From contig NC_134455.1 in the NCBI RefSeq assembly GCF_047948215.1, positions 168,312,575-168,376,574 of the forward strand: a DNA stretch of 64,000 nt. The letters are read 5' to 3'. The notes under the pieces were generated by a model that was given only the letters and a program-made list of their open reading frames with translations, was not told where the DNA came from and searched no databases. Positions 38,590 through 50,179 of this stretch are shown here, piece after piece; positions within the stretch are counted from its first letter, which is position 1, and each line of letters opens with the position of its first letter. The position numbers were made by a program, and so were the translations under genes. The DNA is from Lycorma delicatula. Taxonomy: Eukaryota; Arthropoda; Insecta; Hemiptera; Fulgoridae.

Positions 38590-38735
38590 GTAACGTACCG
38601 TAAGGATTCCAACGCGGGGTCAGACATCTAAATCGGTCCAGCCGTTGAGCTGCTACGGTGAAACAAACATACATACATACACCCTAAATTCATTTCACTC
38701 CTTTTTGGGCAGTCCTGTGAAAACACTTGTAAGAC
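38590..38735 (+). repeat. Short dispersed repeat, copy 1 (retrotransposon-tail-like)
   Basis: It shares GTAAGGAT(T/C)CCAACGCGGG, the ATCGGT(C/T)CAG(C/T)CGTTGAGCT block, CTACGGTG(A/G)AACA and CACTCCTTTTTGGGCAGT with 38,925-39,035. It ends in ACATACATACATAC followed by a conserved TTTTTGGGCAGT. This style of ending, ATCGGTTCAG-like core then (ACAT)n, is typical of 3' ends of RTE-like elements or SINEs that borrow them. No coding sequence is present. Confidence 0.75.
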
Positions 38736-38879
38736 AACTTAACACGTATAAGGCACAGGTTTCCGAATCGTTTAGAACGAAGCGTTATTCAAAAACGACT
38801 GATTCAACTGTTACATTTTTTCAATTTTTTAAAAATTGATATGTATATTAATATTTATAAACCACCATTTATGAAAATA

Positions 38880-38902
38880 ATATATATATATATATATATA
38901 TA
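38880..38902. repeat. (TA)n microsatellite
   Basis: TA run immediately upstream of the second dispersed-repeat copy. Confidence 0.9.
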
Positions 38903-38904
38903 CA

Positions 38905-39093
38905 TAGAGCCTATTGAATCTCCCGATAACGTAAGGATCCCAACGCGGGCCTGTACATCTTAATCGGTTCAGTCGTTGAGCTACTACGGTGGAACATACA
39001 TAAATACATTACACTCCTTTTTGGGCAGTAGTGCAAAAAGTACCGTTCATAAAGTTTTAATATTTTTAAATTAAAAAAAAAAAAAAAAAAAAA
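38905..39093 (+). repeat. Short dispersed repeat, copy 2, followed by a poly(A) run
   Basis: Second copy of the unit at 38,590-38,735, in the same orientation about 335 bases away. After the shared CTCCTTTTTGGGCAGT block the sequence becomes AT-rich and ends in a run of about 22 A (39,072-39,093). The run could be the poly(A) tail of a retrotransposed copy. Copy 1 has no comparable tail. Confidence 0.7.
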
Positions 39094-39099
39094 CAATTA

Positions 39100-40320
39100 C
39101 AAAATATGTTGCCGATTGAGTAACGTGAACACTTGAAGTCCTCCTACAAGAAATATCTACTCGTATAACAGCCAGCGGTGAAGAACATTTTAAATTTTAT
39201 TTATTATTTTTGCTGCTAGGATCTGTGATAATAAAATATTCGTCAGTAACGTGTGTGTATTTTTTGTTTATTTGTATAAACAAAAAACGTTTCAAAAAGT
39301 TATGAAAATTTAAGACCGACTTTAAAATTATATTATCAATTTGTTTTCTAATTTTACCTCAAATGAAATAGTATTTTGAAAGATGATCCTCGCGAAATGT
39401 TTTAACTTTTTTTTTTAGATAGGTAAATAAATTATAAAATTACACACTGAAAGTAACTTTCAACTTTTATCAATGTGTAAGATTTAAAATTTAAGCTCTG
39501 TAAAGATACAGAGAAGGTTCGTCAAGAATTGCTATAACCGTTAATGTATTTCAAAAATGAAAGTGTATTTTTAATTATCTCCTGATTGTAATAAATCATT
39601 TTTACTTTGTTTTAGTTACTTATATTTAAATGAGCTGTAAACGTTCTTTGTATAACATTTTGTTTTATTAATTGTTCCTAGAATTAGTTGTTAAATTACA
39701 ATTCCAGCATCAGGAAGAAAAAACGTTCCGATATATAGATGAACTTCGAAATTGGTTGAGTTTATAAATGCTGTTATATTTCTTTCAAATTTATTTATTT
39801 GTTGCTCTACTATTAACTTATTTTCTTTTTCTCTTCAATCATTCTTCTTGGATTACTTCTTTTTTTTTATTATTATCTTTGATATTGTAAGTAAAAAACG
39901 AAAGCATATCTTAGAATCTTTTATTTTGTTTTTATTTTTTATTATTACTTTGTTAATAAGGAATATGATGGCTTGAATGACTAATATTTAATTTTCATAA
40001 TTTTACTGTAAAAGTATTCTGAATTTTGCAATCTACGCAGTTGTACTTATTGTTTGTAGTTGTAGCCGGTATTAATCTGTTAAGTTAGTTACACTTGCGT
40101 GACCAGTTTGCCTGTTCTGAAGAAATCGTTATCAGATATTTCAACCAAGAAAACTTGTTTTTTAAATGCGATATGTCACCAGCACCTATATAGGAAAAAA
40201 TATTTCAAATTTTTCATGATTTCAAAGAAACATATACTAATATTTAATTTTTAAATGAAATAAACTCTTTAAGTATCGATTTTTGATTTCAAATGATGAT
40301 TGTTTGTCTTTTCTCTTTTT
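39100..40320. other. AT-rich non-coding stretch
   Basis: Nothing recognisable. The T-rich frame at 39,752-39,976 is dominated by Phe, Leu and Ile and is probably chance. Confidence 0.5.
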
Positions 40321-40324
40321 TTGT

Positions 40325-40525
40325 TTAGTATCCGGAACTACGGTAAGTTATTACTTCAGAGGATGACATGCACAAATATAAGTAAAGTGTAGTCTTTTGT
40401 AGTCTCAGGCCGATAATTCCTGAGACATGTCTGGTTAATTGAAACCTAGACACCAAAGAACGCCGGTATCCACGATCAGATCCGTTTAAAAGTAAAACTC
40501 CCTTTACTACGAACACCTGGCGTAA
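40325..40525 (-). mobile_element. SINE family A, copy 2 (5'-truncated)
   Basis: On the minus strand it carries GGTTTCAATTAACC, the GTGGATACCGGCGTTCTTTG block and the 3' tail CTGAAGTAATAACTTACCG. It aligns with the copy at 45.15-45.40 kb. It begins just downstream of the B-box position, so the tRNA-like head is missing. This is the usual outcome of incomplete reverse transcription. Confidence 0.8.
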
Positions 40526-40529
40526 TATA

Positions 40530-41155
40530 GATGTTTTTAATTCCAGTCAAAAAATCTTTTCCACCAAAACTTCCATCTCCAAAAATTATATCTGCCCTAT
40601 AATTCCTATAATAAACCAGAAATTCTTCCTGCTTATTTGGTATATGCTACTAGAATTTTAAAGAGAAAAATTGTGCGTTTGAAACTTAATTAGATTTATA
40701 TATTCTGTTGATTGATATTTTACTAATGTTTATCAAAATGAAAGATATTTAACACTTTTAAATATAAATAAACCTTTGTTTTCTATTGTTTATTATTCTT
40801 CTAAAAAGGGTTTTATTAAAAAAAGTTAAAATTCATTGATGATCTAAGATATAATAATCGAGTAATAAATATTTTTGTAAATTTCAGATCAGACGGATAG
40901 AATTTTTTTTATTAGCAGATAATTAAGCTTATTTAGTTCAAATATTAACTATTATGAAATTTATTTTAATAGAATAAATTATTGGTATCGATTTCGCTAA
41001 CGTAATTTTATTATCATCCATCTTTTGTTTACCCGATTGTATTTCAATGTACGTTAACAAAAGAAATGATTATTCTGTTTTAATATTGCTTAATTTTATT
41101 TATCTATTTCATGTACGTACATTTCGTATTTGACAGTAATACGTTTACAATTATT
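40530..41155. other. AT-rich non-coding stretch
   Basis: Nothing recognisable. Confidence 0.5.
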
Positions 41156-41159
41156 GCAG

Positions 41160-41775
41160 TATCATAGATGATCTCTATTATGGGCTAATGACGACATTTT
41201 ATGGCGGCACCTGAAAGGGAGTTTCTGATCGTCATTTACTAATCGACTGCACGCTCATGTCGTCTGTAAAACGAGAATGACTACGGCGGCGGCAATGATT
41301 GTCCAAATGTTCAGACCTTCAGTAGCGAGCGTGTCGCTGGACGGTCGATTCCTGATTGCAGAGTAACGACTTCTATCAGAAAAGCATAATTCATATCCTT
41401 CCGTCAGTAGAAGAAAACCATTAGGCGGGCCATTAAATAGTTATTATCGGGCGAGTTTCTGAGGTCGTATCTACGTCCGACAGAATGAATAACGGAAGAT
41501 ACTGAGAAGCATGGCAACACGGCTCGATAAAGAAAACGAATGCTTGGTGGTAGTAGCAGCGGTCTTCGCCGTTGTATCGGTGGGAGATGAAGGAAGATTC
41601 CTCAGTCTTGCCAACTGACACATTAATAATCCACATCTGGGATCAGCCGTCCTCTTAGTTAACGATCCTGGTCACGAATCGTAGCAGCCATCCTTCACTC
41701 GACGTAACCCCTGGCCGAATGTTGCCTCCGTTGTGTAGACTGATTTCGGCCTTTCTCTCTTGCTCTTTCAACTCA
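41160..41775. other. GC-balanced island without a clear gene, candidate conserved regulatory DNA
   Basis: About 600 bases are strikingly less AT-rich than the surroundings and carry no long open frame. The best frame is 67 codons (minus, 41,433-41,636) with no motif. It contains a TTTATGGC core, similar to posterior-Hox/Caudal-type sites, next to CACCTG, an E-box, at about 41,200-41,212. It also has several GATCGTCA/TCGACTG-like words. It resembles neither the retrotransposon remnants nor the SINEs. Enhancer function is inference only. Confidence 0.4.
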
Positions 41776-41779
41776 CTCG

Positions 41780-42400
41780 TTTACCTTCTCGCTCTTTATA
41801 ACTCATTCTCTTTCTGGTTTGTAGGTCTTCCATAGGTTTTTTCTTCTTTCACTCTTTTGTACAGTAGAACTTTATCCTGATGAACTAATAAGGACTGCTA
41901 TGAATAATTAATAAAATCAAAAATTACTTTTACTTTTCAGTAACCTACAAAAATTATAAGCGTAATAAAGCTTTCTGATTTTCACGCTCTTTCTATTATG
42001 TTTCTTTGTGTATTTGTCTTAGCTGATTTTTAATTTTTCTTTAATTACTTTCAGGACTAGAATTTGTTTGTACACGAATTTATTTCAATGTAATATAATC
42101 AAAGTAAATAATATATATAATTTTAATTATTAGTTTAATCTTTAAATTTCAGTTTAGCGACTTATTTGTTCACGGTACATTTTTATGTAATACCGCATGT
42201 AAAAAACGTTTAATACTCGTATAATTTTATTCGTAACAACACCAGTGTGTGATAATTGTGTACAGTGCGTGTTACAAATGCGTAAAATAATTTTATACCT
42301 GATAATATTTATTAATTTCATTACACCGTTGCCGCGCCGAGAAACATTGCAGATTGTTGAAATAGGAAAGTGAATAATTTCTTACTCGCGATTATCCATT
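41780..42400. other. AT-rich non-coding stretch
   Basis: Pyrimidine-rich at 41,750-41,870, otherwise nothing recognisable. Confidence 0.5.
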
Positions 42401-42404
42401 TTTT

Positions 42405-42416
42405 GGGGGGGGGGGG
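42405..42416 (+). repeat. Poly-G tract (12 G)
   Basis: Twelve consecutive G after a T run, about 90 bases upstream of the large palindrome at 42,502. No coding context. Confidence 0.9.
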
Positions 42417-42501
42417 ATTTTGATTCTCGATACTCTACCATCTAAGGAAATGGAAAATTCTAGGGTTTCTCCCTATCCATACTCTAATGTCCAAATCTCC
42501 A

Positions 42502-42557
42502 TATCGCGCCAAGTAAAGTTGCACTATTATTATAGTGCAACTTTTCTTGGCGCGATA
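42502..42557. repeat. 56-bp near-perfect palindrome
   Basis: The left arm, 42,502-42,528 (TATCGCGCCAAG then TAAAGTTGCACTATT), pairs with the right arm, 42,531-42,557 (reverse complement TATCGCGCCAAG then AAAAGTTGCACTATA). The arms are 27 bases, differ at two positions and are separated by only two bases. The arms carry a CGCGCC motif unusual in this AT-rich region. It could extrude as a cruciform or be a minimal foldback element. Confidence 0.93.
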
Positions 42558-42559
42558 GT

Positions 42560-44035
42560 ACTTGTATCTTAGTGTGTTTAAATAAATTTGTAAATAACTA
42601 CAAATAATTTGTAATAGTAGTAAATAAATGGAAATAAATATGTGGAAAGATTATACAAGAAGATATAGATCGATTTGTTAATATTTTGGTCATATGTTAA
42701 ACATTTCAGATAATTTTACGGTGTGGGAAGTGTAGAAGATAAAAACCGTGAAGACCCGTTGTACATAAAGCTGATAAATGAAGCTGTAAAACGTATCATA
42801 TTTATAAAGATTAAAAGGGAGTGGAAGAGAATGTAGAAGTATGTCAAATTATATTAGATAAAAAAAGTTTTTAAATATTGAAACGCGAAAAAGTCTTATT
42901 TATCAAAAAGGCATTCTGTTTATTTAGCTTTCAAGCATTTCAATAATCTATCTTTGTCGCAGGAGAATGTCAATAAACCAGCATTAGTAATGTTTTTTTT
43001 TTATGCAGCGACTAATTGATACAGATTTTAAATAGTTTAGTGTATAAATCATTTTCCGCTTTATTCCGTTTATTTTTTTCCATCGTCTTCCATGTTATTT
43101 ATGTTAATCCTTTACTATTATTTTAATAGTTATAACATTTTTATTGAATTAATCTATCAGTTGTAGTTTTCTGAATCAATATTTTGATTTAATATAGTTT
43201 TCGAAAATCGTTGTACGTAAAAGAAATTACTTTTTTGTAATATTAAACTGTGCAAGCTCTTGATTATAGTATATCTATTTTAGATGCATTGAATATCTCA
43301 TCTTCGTACTAGATTTAGCCGCGGTTATTTGGATTCATGTTATTTCACACGTTTATCGAAATTCTATTTAAAAGTGACAGAATAAAAACTGAACTTTTCG
43401 TTTTGTTATTTAGTATACAGGTTGTCAGATCATGTAACTTAGAAGTTAGGAGTAGGATAGGTCGTACTTTTGATTGTCTGTTTTAATTATATTGCCCGTG
43501 TAGTAAATTTCTATAATCTCATTGGATAATTTCTGTTGAGTACTGAAATTACGTATGAATATAAGAATTCGGTTACATTTTATTTTTATTATAATCTCCT
43601 TTTGTACATTTGTTATTGTTCAAATTATTCTGTGACTAGTTTGTGTTAAATATTTTGTGAGTAATTCATCGAAGTAAAAATGTACTGCAGGTGTTAAGTA
43701 TAATTCTATTGAGCGTATTATATTATTAAATGCGTTATTGTTCATTATTCTGTCTTAATGATTTAACTCCATAAAGTTCAATATTTAGCCGTGTATTAAC
43801 GTTGGAACTTTATTTTAATTATTGAATAATAATTAAATATATTATCATTTTATTGTTTGAATTATTTTCATTATAATGTTCACGATAAATTATTAGATTT
43901 TTATTTCTTCCATGTTTAACAGTTGAATAGGCTATTATCATTGTTTCTGTAAGTAGGCCTTTTAGAAATACTGTCAGCTGAACGCATTACGTTGGATCGA
44001 TTTGCATAATTATTTTCAATGCTCTTCTAACACAT
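42560..44035. other. AT-rich non-coding stretch
   Basis: Nothing recognisable. Confidence 0.5.
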
Positions 44036-44037
44036 TG

Positions 44038-44105
44038 GTGTGTGTGTGTGTCTCTCTCTCTCACTCTCTCTCCCCCCCTCTCTCACTCTCTCTCACTCAC
44101 TCACT
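44038..44105. repeat. (TG)n(TC)n pyrimidine-rich microsatellite
   Basis: A short (TG)n run passes into an irregular (TC)n/CTCA tract. The open frame over it is a low-complexity artefact. Confidence 0.9.
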
Positions 44106-44109
44106 GTCT

Positions 44110-45130
44110 ATCTCTCTGTATGTGTGTGGGAACATTTCAGAAATTATATGACGTAATAGTATTAATCTATCAGGAACGCATTTTTAGTCGGTTCCGTTTA
44201 GTCGTTTACGTTTACAATTACACTTTTTTATCTTAACAAATCCTTAACTTTGAGAGTTTCCTGTTATGATAATATCTATCTTATGAATGGGGAAATTATA
44301 TATATTTTCATTATTTGTTGTTTTTGTTTGCAATTTATCAAGTGAAAACTTTCTCTACCGAAAGAACGTACGCGAGTGTATAATTTTATTTATTTACGCT
44401 ATGATTTACGCTTTATTTATTTTATAAAAAGGCTATGATACAGTACTCAGCTATTTATATTGTCTGTTTTGTAATAAGTTAAAAATCATTTTAAGATCTT
44501 ATTATTATGAGTAAATATTTCTCTTCTCGCTAATAATGCACTCATTAATTACTGTCTTTTGTAATTAAATTTCAGTACCAAAATTCTATCCTAATTAACT
44601 GATTATGTTTGAGCTTAAATTTGTTCTTTCACTCCGGGATTTTTTTTATAATTTTGTTTGTAGGTCTGGATTTAAACATAATTTTCCGAAAATCAAAGTA
44701 AATAAAAAATAGTTACATATAAATTTATTTAATTTTCAACTTTTCCAGTTATAAATTGGTGTAATTTTTCTTATAATTACTTTGTTATTATTATTTGTAA
44801 TAAAAATCTTAAATTGGATTTTTTTGTCAGTTGTTTTTCAAATATTTCTTTATTTTATTTTTTCATTGTTTTTTTATAGTCGCATCAACTATAAAAATCA
44901 TTAGCGATTTAAATAAAACATGAGTAATTAGGCAATAAACACCAAACATTGGATAACAAATCGTTAAGAAACACTACCATTAGACTATTTTACTGCGCTC
45001 ACAGTACTCCGTAAGGTGTCTCACGTAAATAAATCCGCTAAATTGAGTTCTTCATGCCACTATTTTGGATAAATATCAGCTGTTTTGGATTAGAAATTCT
45101 ATGTGAAATATTAACTATTTAAATTTGAAG
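44110..45130. other. AT-rich non-coding stretch
   Basis: Nothing recognisable. Confidence 0.5.
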
Positions 45131-45144
45131 GTTTTTTCTGTTTA

Positions 45145-45404
45145 CCTTAAACAGTAAATAAGGTATTACTTCAGAAAGGATATGTATGAATGTAAATGAA
45201 GTGTAGTCTTGTACAGAGTCTCGGGTCGACAATTCATGAGATGTGTGGTTAATTGAAACCCAACCACCAAAGAACACCGGTATCCACGATCTAGTATTCA
45301 AATCCGTATAAAAATAACTGCCTCTACTAGGATTTGAACCGTAGAACTACCTCTTGACTTCGAAATCAGCTGATTTCCGATGACACTAGACCAACCCAGC
45401 GGGC
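45145..45404 (-). mobile_element. SINE family A, copy 3 (best preserved)
   Basis: On the minus strand the element starts with the tRNA-like GCCCGCTGGG, then the A box TGGTCTAGTGT (45,383-45,393) and the B box GGTTCAAATCC (45,330-45,340). The body has AGAGGCAGTT, ATACCGGTGTTCTTTGG and GGTTTCAATTAACC. It ends with CTGAAGTAATACC. The copies at 14 and 40 kb align to it. It is non-coding and would have been mobilised by a partner LINE. A repeat of GTTGAATTTAGAAG (about 45,433) lies close to GCTGAATTTAGAAG at its 5' boundary (about 45,403). Whether this is a target duplication or unrelated is unclear. Confidence 0.85.
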
Positions 45405-45565
45405 TGAATTTAGAAGCTTTCATTCTTTTTCTGGGTTGAATTTAGAAGTTGGCATACATTAAAGTTCTACGACGATGAAGCCGTTTACAATCGATAAATG
45501 GATTCTAAAAACAAATAATTAAAAAAAATTATTATGGTTTTTATGTTAGCAGCATTATCAAGTAT

Positions 45566-45567
<2 letters not shown>

Positions 45568-45643
<76 letters not shown>
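45568..45643. repeat. Compound (AT)n(GT)n microsatellite
   Basis: About 37 bases of AT repeat followed by about 39 bases of GT repeat. Open frames on both strands across it (Tyr-Ile and Val-Cys or His-Thr repeats) are low-complexity artefacts. Confidence 0.95.
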
Positions 45644-45646
<3 letters not shown>

Positions 45647-45834
45647 CACACATACATATGTTACGTACCCTTTCTTAACAAATGCATCAGAATGCATTTT
45701 TAAGCTGCAAGTTGGAATATAGATAGAATATAGATGCAAAATTCCTTTTATGGTGTAGGAAAATCATAGTTAAAAAAATTCGGAAGTGGATTCAGTGGGT
45801 TTTTTAAATGTTTATTTTGTCTTTATTTTTTTTT

Positions 45835-46922
45835 TTCATGTTGCCTGCTGGTGAAGAGATGAAAAAATGTAAGGCTAGTGGTTGGAGTGATCTTTGTTTT
45901 TCTGGTGACCCCTTTGACTCGGAAGGGTATGATTCCTTTACTAACGTCTCTCACATGGAGGAGGATGTGCCAGAAGGGGAAATTGGTGTCGTAGAACGGC
46001 AGGAACGCTTTCGTCACGGAAGAGATGCTTTCAACATAATGTGATGCTTCTCTTGCGTGACGTTAAGGAGTTGAGCACTTTGGTTAAGTAACATACCACT
46101 ACCAAGGTAGAAAAAAGAGTTCTCTTACCGAATGGACAGGAGTGTTCGTATGTTGAACTTATTTGAGGGTTTTTTGGATGCGGTACCTCGGGAATCGCAG
46201 GTGAAACTTTCTACCCGGCTGACGACGACGACGGAGAAGGCTACTCAAACTTACCGTATAATCAGCGATGTGGCATCACAGACCTCCGACGGAGGCTTGG
46301 AGCGTCCCGTGTCCTGATCACTTGGTGATCATCGCCTGGCGGTTGACAGTGGGGTAGCGGACGCGGATATTTAGCGGCTGGTCTTGAGAGGCTGGCCGGA
46401 AGACGTTTTTCAATCTTCTACGCTAGTACAAGACATTACTGATTTGGCGGAGGGAGTGGGGTTCGCGTGGATTTTGGATGAGGCTGCTGGCGTCGATCGC
46501 TCGCGACATGTGCCGATTTATCGCAAGGACCCATGGATATTTGTACACAGTTGCGTTGTGGTATCTGAAAGAGACAGCCTCATCTAGGAGGGGTGGAAGG
46601 CTCCGGTGTCTCATCTTCGATGATCGGTTGGCGGTTGGGGACTCTCTCTTGCACTGCCGTTGGGGGACCGCAGTCCTTTACGGGGGATCCATATGGGGTT
46701 TCTCGTTAGAGGCGATGCGTTAAGACCGGAGTCCCGGTGAGGTGAACCCTTTGGGATCCCCTCATTTGAGGCATGGCAAGCAAGAAAGACAGAGTCCCGG
46801 CTGTCTGGGCGGGGCCTTGTGCTCTTCTGAGGTAGTTTAGGCGATGGAACTCCTTAGAGCTGAGCTTATGCTTGGTCGCGAATCGGGTTCCAAGGGGTGG
46901 GGAAATCGACGGAGAAAAAAAA
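45835..46922 (+). pseudogene. Gag-like remnant, probably 5' part of a non-LTR retrotransposon
   Basis: A sharply bounded block of about 1.1 kb, much less AT-rich than its flanks, has plus-strand reading frames linked by shifts. It starts near MLPAGEEMKKCKASGWSDL and includes an acidic stretch (SHMEEDVPEGEIGVVE). It continues with HGRDAFNIM, then in another frame LLLRDVKELSTLVK and TTTKVEKRVLLPNGQECSYV. Next come LFEGFLDAVPRESQVKLS and EKATQTYRIISDVASQTSD. After a break, VLRGWPEDVFQSSTLVQD appears. The EKATQT..ASQTSD pattern and overall layout resemble N-terminal parts of R1/I-like ORF1 proteins. No zinc knuckle is reached. A run of eight A follows at 46,915-46,922. The family call is tentative. 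Confidence 0.5.
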
Positions 46923-46929
46923 TAGAAAT

Positions 46930-48780
46930 TTTAAGTTAAATGATATATTGTTTCGTTCAATTACTCACTCTGATAACAAAAATTATTCATTTTGATAATT
47001 TTTTCTTTTTATGAAGATTTTTTCGTATATTATGTATATATGGTTTATTTTGGAACTAAAAAGTTTAAAAAGTATACTTTGGCTATTCGTATTAATTAAT
47101 TTTGTGAAAACTTAAAAAAAAATAATACCCTTTGAATATTTTGTAAGTAACTTTGTATTATTCTTTCTTGAGTTTCATTAAAGAAATAAAGTTGCTACCA
47201 CTCAATTTATTTTTCTACAGTTAAAAAAATGTAGTGGAATGAGTGAATATAGAACAAAGGAATAAAATATAAAAAGAGATATTAGAAGAAACTTCTTGGA
47301 TTTAAGGATAGATTAATTTTGCATTTCTGTGCTTTTTTTACGAAGGATTATAACTTTCTTGAGAACTTTTCTGGTTGAAATTCTTCTCTTTTTTTATTTT
47401 CGTTCTTTTATTTCATAATCGAAGAGTGATTTAGCCTTTTTTTTTTAAATAGCACAGAAAATTACTACTTATTTTATTAACATCTTTAATATATCAATAA
47501 TGGAAAATGATAAGGAATTGCACTGTGTGTGTGCGCGTGCGTGTGTGTGATAAAATTACTCTTTTTCATCGATTAAACTGTAGTTGGTTAACACAAACTA
47601 TTGTATTAAACATTTTATTGTTATTCTTTTTGACTCGAATATTGAATACATGCAGAATATTGAAAATAATATTTAAATGATACAGCCAAAACTTGAGAAA
47701 ATTGATTTAAAAGATGACTACTAGTGGTTTTAAATTAAAGGCGGGAAATTGAATTTAGATAAATGTGTGTTTTAAAAAACTTATTTAATAGAAAGAGAAA
47801 ATTAAATATTGTTATTAACTATCATTAATACAGTTTAAAAGAAAGTACTTCTTTTCTGTTTGGAAAAAAGAAAAAGGTTGGTCGACCAATTCGTGATGTA
47901 AGTTAGTGTAATATGCTTTCTTTTTTGTGTTTATTGGTTCTTTGAATCCAATTCCTGTTCGCCTAACGTAAATATACCATTGTTAAAGTTTGCTTGTGTT
48001 AACCCGGGTAGTTGTGTTTATTTAGCGGGTGTATTCTGTCATTTAAATTTTAATTTTGGTCCTGAGATTAATAATGCTTATCACAGAATTCAGTGTCAGT
48101 TACGAGGATGTTTAAAGGGATTACGGAACGCCTATAATTTAAAATAAAAATTAGTTTATTTAAATTTTTAAATAAATTACTTGCCTTTTTCTTTATAAAG
48201 TGACAAAAACAGATAAAAAAGTGAATAATATTTATTATATGAATCTATTTTTTATTAAAATATTATTTCAGTATTATGTCGTTCACTCTATTAACATGGA
48301 TAGAGTTTAAAATCAACAATTTACTAGAATGTCATGAAAGACTGTGTTCCAAAAAAGGAAATTGATTAATTAACTTTAATGCGAATTCAAATACGTACTT
48401 AATACGTAAACGTACTTTGTTAATAAATTATAAATATTTTTTGGAAAAAATTAATGCTGACGGTTGTATTTTATAACGTAAATCAAGAGGAGCTTAGTTT
48501 TATCGTAAAAACAATATGATTTTACGATATCTATGTATATATAGAAGATAGATGAAATAGATATCAGTTGTATGAGCACTTAAAGAAGGATAAGAAAAAT
48601 AATGATTAAAATAACTATGATATATTCCGTATTCCGACATTCTTTTTTTCTGTCTTTATAAATTCCGTCAGGTATTAATAAAGCAGATTGTTTGGACTAA
48701 AAAAAAAACTTTAGTTTCATAGTATTTAGATGATTTTATAAATTTGAATTAAGTCGTAATTTTTGTGAAACATTACCATA
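46930..48780. other. AT-rich non-coding stretch
   Basis: It contains a (GT)n-like run interrupted by CGCG at 47,525-47,549. Nothing else is recognisable. Confidence 0.5.
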
Positions 48781-48784
48781 CACC

Positions 48785-49370
48785 ATCCGTAAGACTGTCA
48801 TAATCGTTGTCGGTTTTATAATAATTTCTGGGCTAACCTTATTGTCATAGTGCACACGAAGTTTGCTTTTATTCTAAACGTCCTATCAAGTTTAGTCGTT
48901 CCAGTTATACCTTGAGAGGAGAAGTAGTAAGGAGGTTGAGGAGTAGAAAAAGACTGGTTTGTTGATTCTGGACCCCGCCCCCGCTGTCTTTTAACATTTG
49001 CATTCAATAGGAAACCAGTTCCTCCTTAATATTTTGAAAAAAAAATCACTGTACAATATTTAATTTCTGGTTGGCTTATATGACCTTTAATTTTTCTCAG
49101 AGTTCAACAATCTGTTTACTTGTTTGTTTTTTGCCGACGTCTTAACCAAATTTATTTCATTACTGAAATCATCAGTTACTAATTTATAATACTGTTAACA
49201 GTTCAGAAAAATATTTTTAAATTTGTAAGGTTTTCAATCGATAAATAGTGGAATTTGTGAATCGTAATAAAAAAAGTCGAGTTGACTAAAAAAAAAATTG
49301 TTTAATATTTGTGATTAATTACAAAATAATTACGCAAAGTATCATACGGTTGTCATGAATTTTTAACACA
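48785..49370. other. Non-coding stretch with a less AT-rich patch
   Basis: The patch at about 48,820-49,020 includes GACCCCGCCCCCGCTGTC, a GC-box-like C-rich motif that is rare here. No gene is recognised. Confidence 0.4.
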
Positions 49371-49373
49371 GAA

Positions 49374-49769
49374 TTATTTTAAAAGTAAGTTTGCCATGTT
49401 CAAACATGAAGCAAATTCGCCTAAAATGAATTGAGTTTCAGAAAATTGTATAAAATAATTCTGTACATTTAAATTACGATGTATTAATTTCCTTGAAATA
49501 AATAAATTATGATTATTCATTTTTTGAAATGAAGCCTCAACGATTAGACTATGGTAACTAAAAACACAGAGTGGAACGGTTGTTTCTTTTTCGACTGAAA
49601 CAAGATTAGTAGAAAGGAGTAAATATTTTTTATGAAAAATTATTCGCTTCCCGTTTTTAACACAGATACTAAGAGAAAATTTCAATGAATAATTTGAGGT
49701 AATTAAAGCAAAACTTTTGATAATTATTGTTACCAAACAGTAAAAGATTAAACCGCTGAAAAAATACAC
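49374..49769 (-). CDS. Longest unbroken open frame (131 codons), unrecognised, probably chance
   Basis: A minus-strand frame of 131 codons, the longest in the window. The first about 20 residues are hydrophobic (YFFSGLIFYCLVTIIIKSFA) and could form a membrane segment or signal peptide. The rest has no motif I know. It has the same base composition as the surrounding AT-rich DNA and no visible splice or promoter context. In AT-rich sequence of this length one such frame by chance is not surprising. Confidence 0.12.
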   Translation of the reverse strand: MYFFSGLIFYCLVTIIIKSFALITSNYSLKFSLSICVKNGKRIIFHKKYLLLSTNLVSVEKETTVPLCVFSYHSLIVEASFQKMNNHNLFISRKLIHRNLNVQNYFIQFSETQFILGEFASCLNMANLLLK

Positions 49770-49774
49770 TTGAA

Positions 49775-50175
49775 TTTTCGCTCGGATACATCATAACAGA
49801 GAGCGCAGTTGGTTAAAATTTGCCCTACCGTCTTGAAAGTACTAAGTTCTAGATAAAGTTATATATAGATACAGAAGTGTAATAAAATTATACATGTAGA
49901 AGTGTGTGTGTGTGTATGTGTGTGTAACCTTTGTTTACGGTAGAGGGTTCCTTACCTGTTACCATCGTTTTACATATTTCTAATAAGCAAATTATCCCTC
50001 TCACATTTCTTACCGGGTACACAGAATTGAATCTAAGATCTGTTTTATGTATAATATTTTGATTTTGTTGTCTTACAGCATTTTATCGTACGGTTTATAG
50101 AGTCATCGAGTTGATTGGGTGAGTTCATGGGTAACGATAATTTACCGCTTCTTCCACTTACTGTTGTACACCGAT
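49775..50175. other. AT-rich non-coding stretch
   Basis: A short (GT)n run lies at about 49,902-49,925. Nothing else is recognisable. Confidence 0.5.
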
Positions 50176-50179
50176 GCTC

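Noticed and set aside
44042..44236. Ser/Leu-rich open frame
   Set aside because: Low-complexity translation of a (TG)n(TC)n tract.
45485..45739. Open frames on both strands with His-Thr, Tyr-Ile or Val-Cys repeats
   Set aside because: They are translations of the (AT)n(GT)n microsatellite.
49374..49769. 131-codon open frame as a host gene
   Set aside because: No motif, no splice or promoter context, and composition equal to the surrounding AT-rich DNA. One frame of this length is within chance expectation for 64 kb on six frames.
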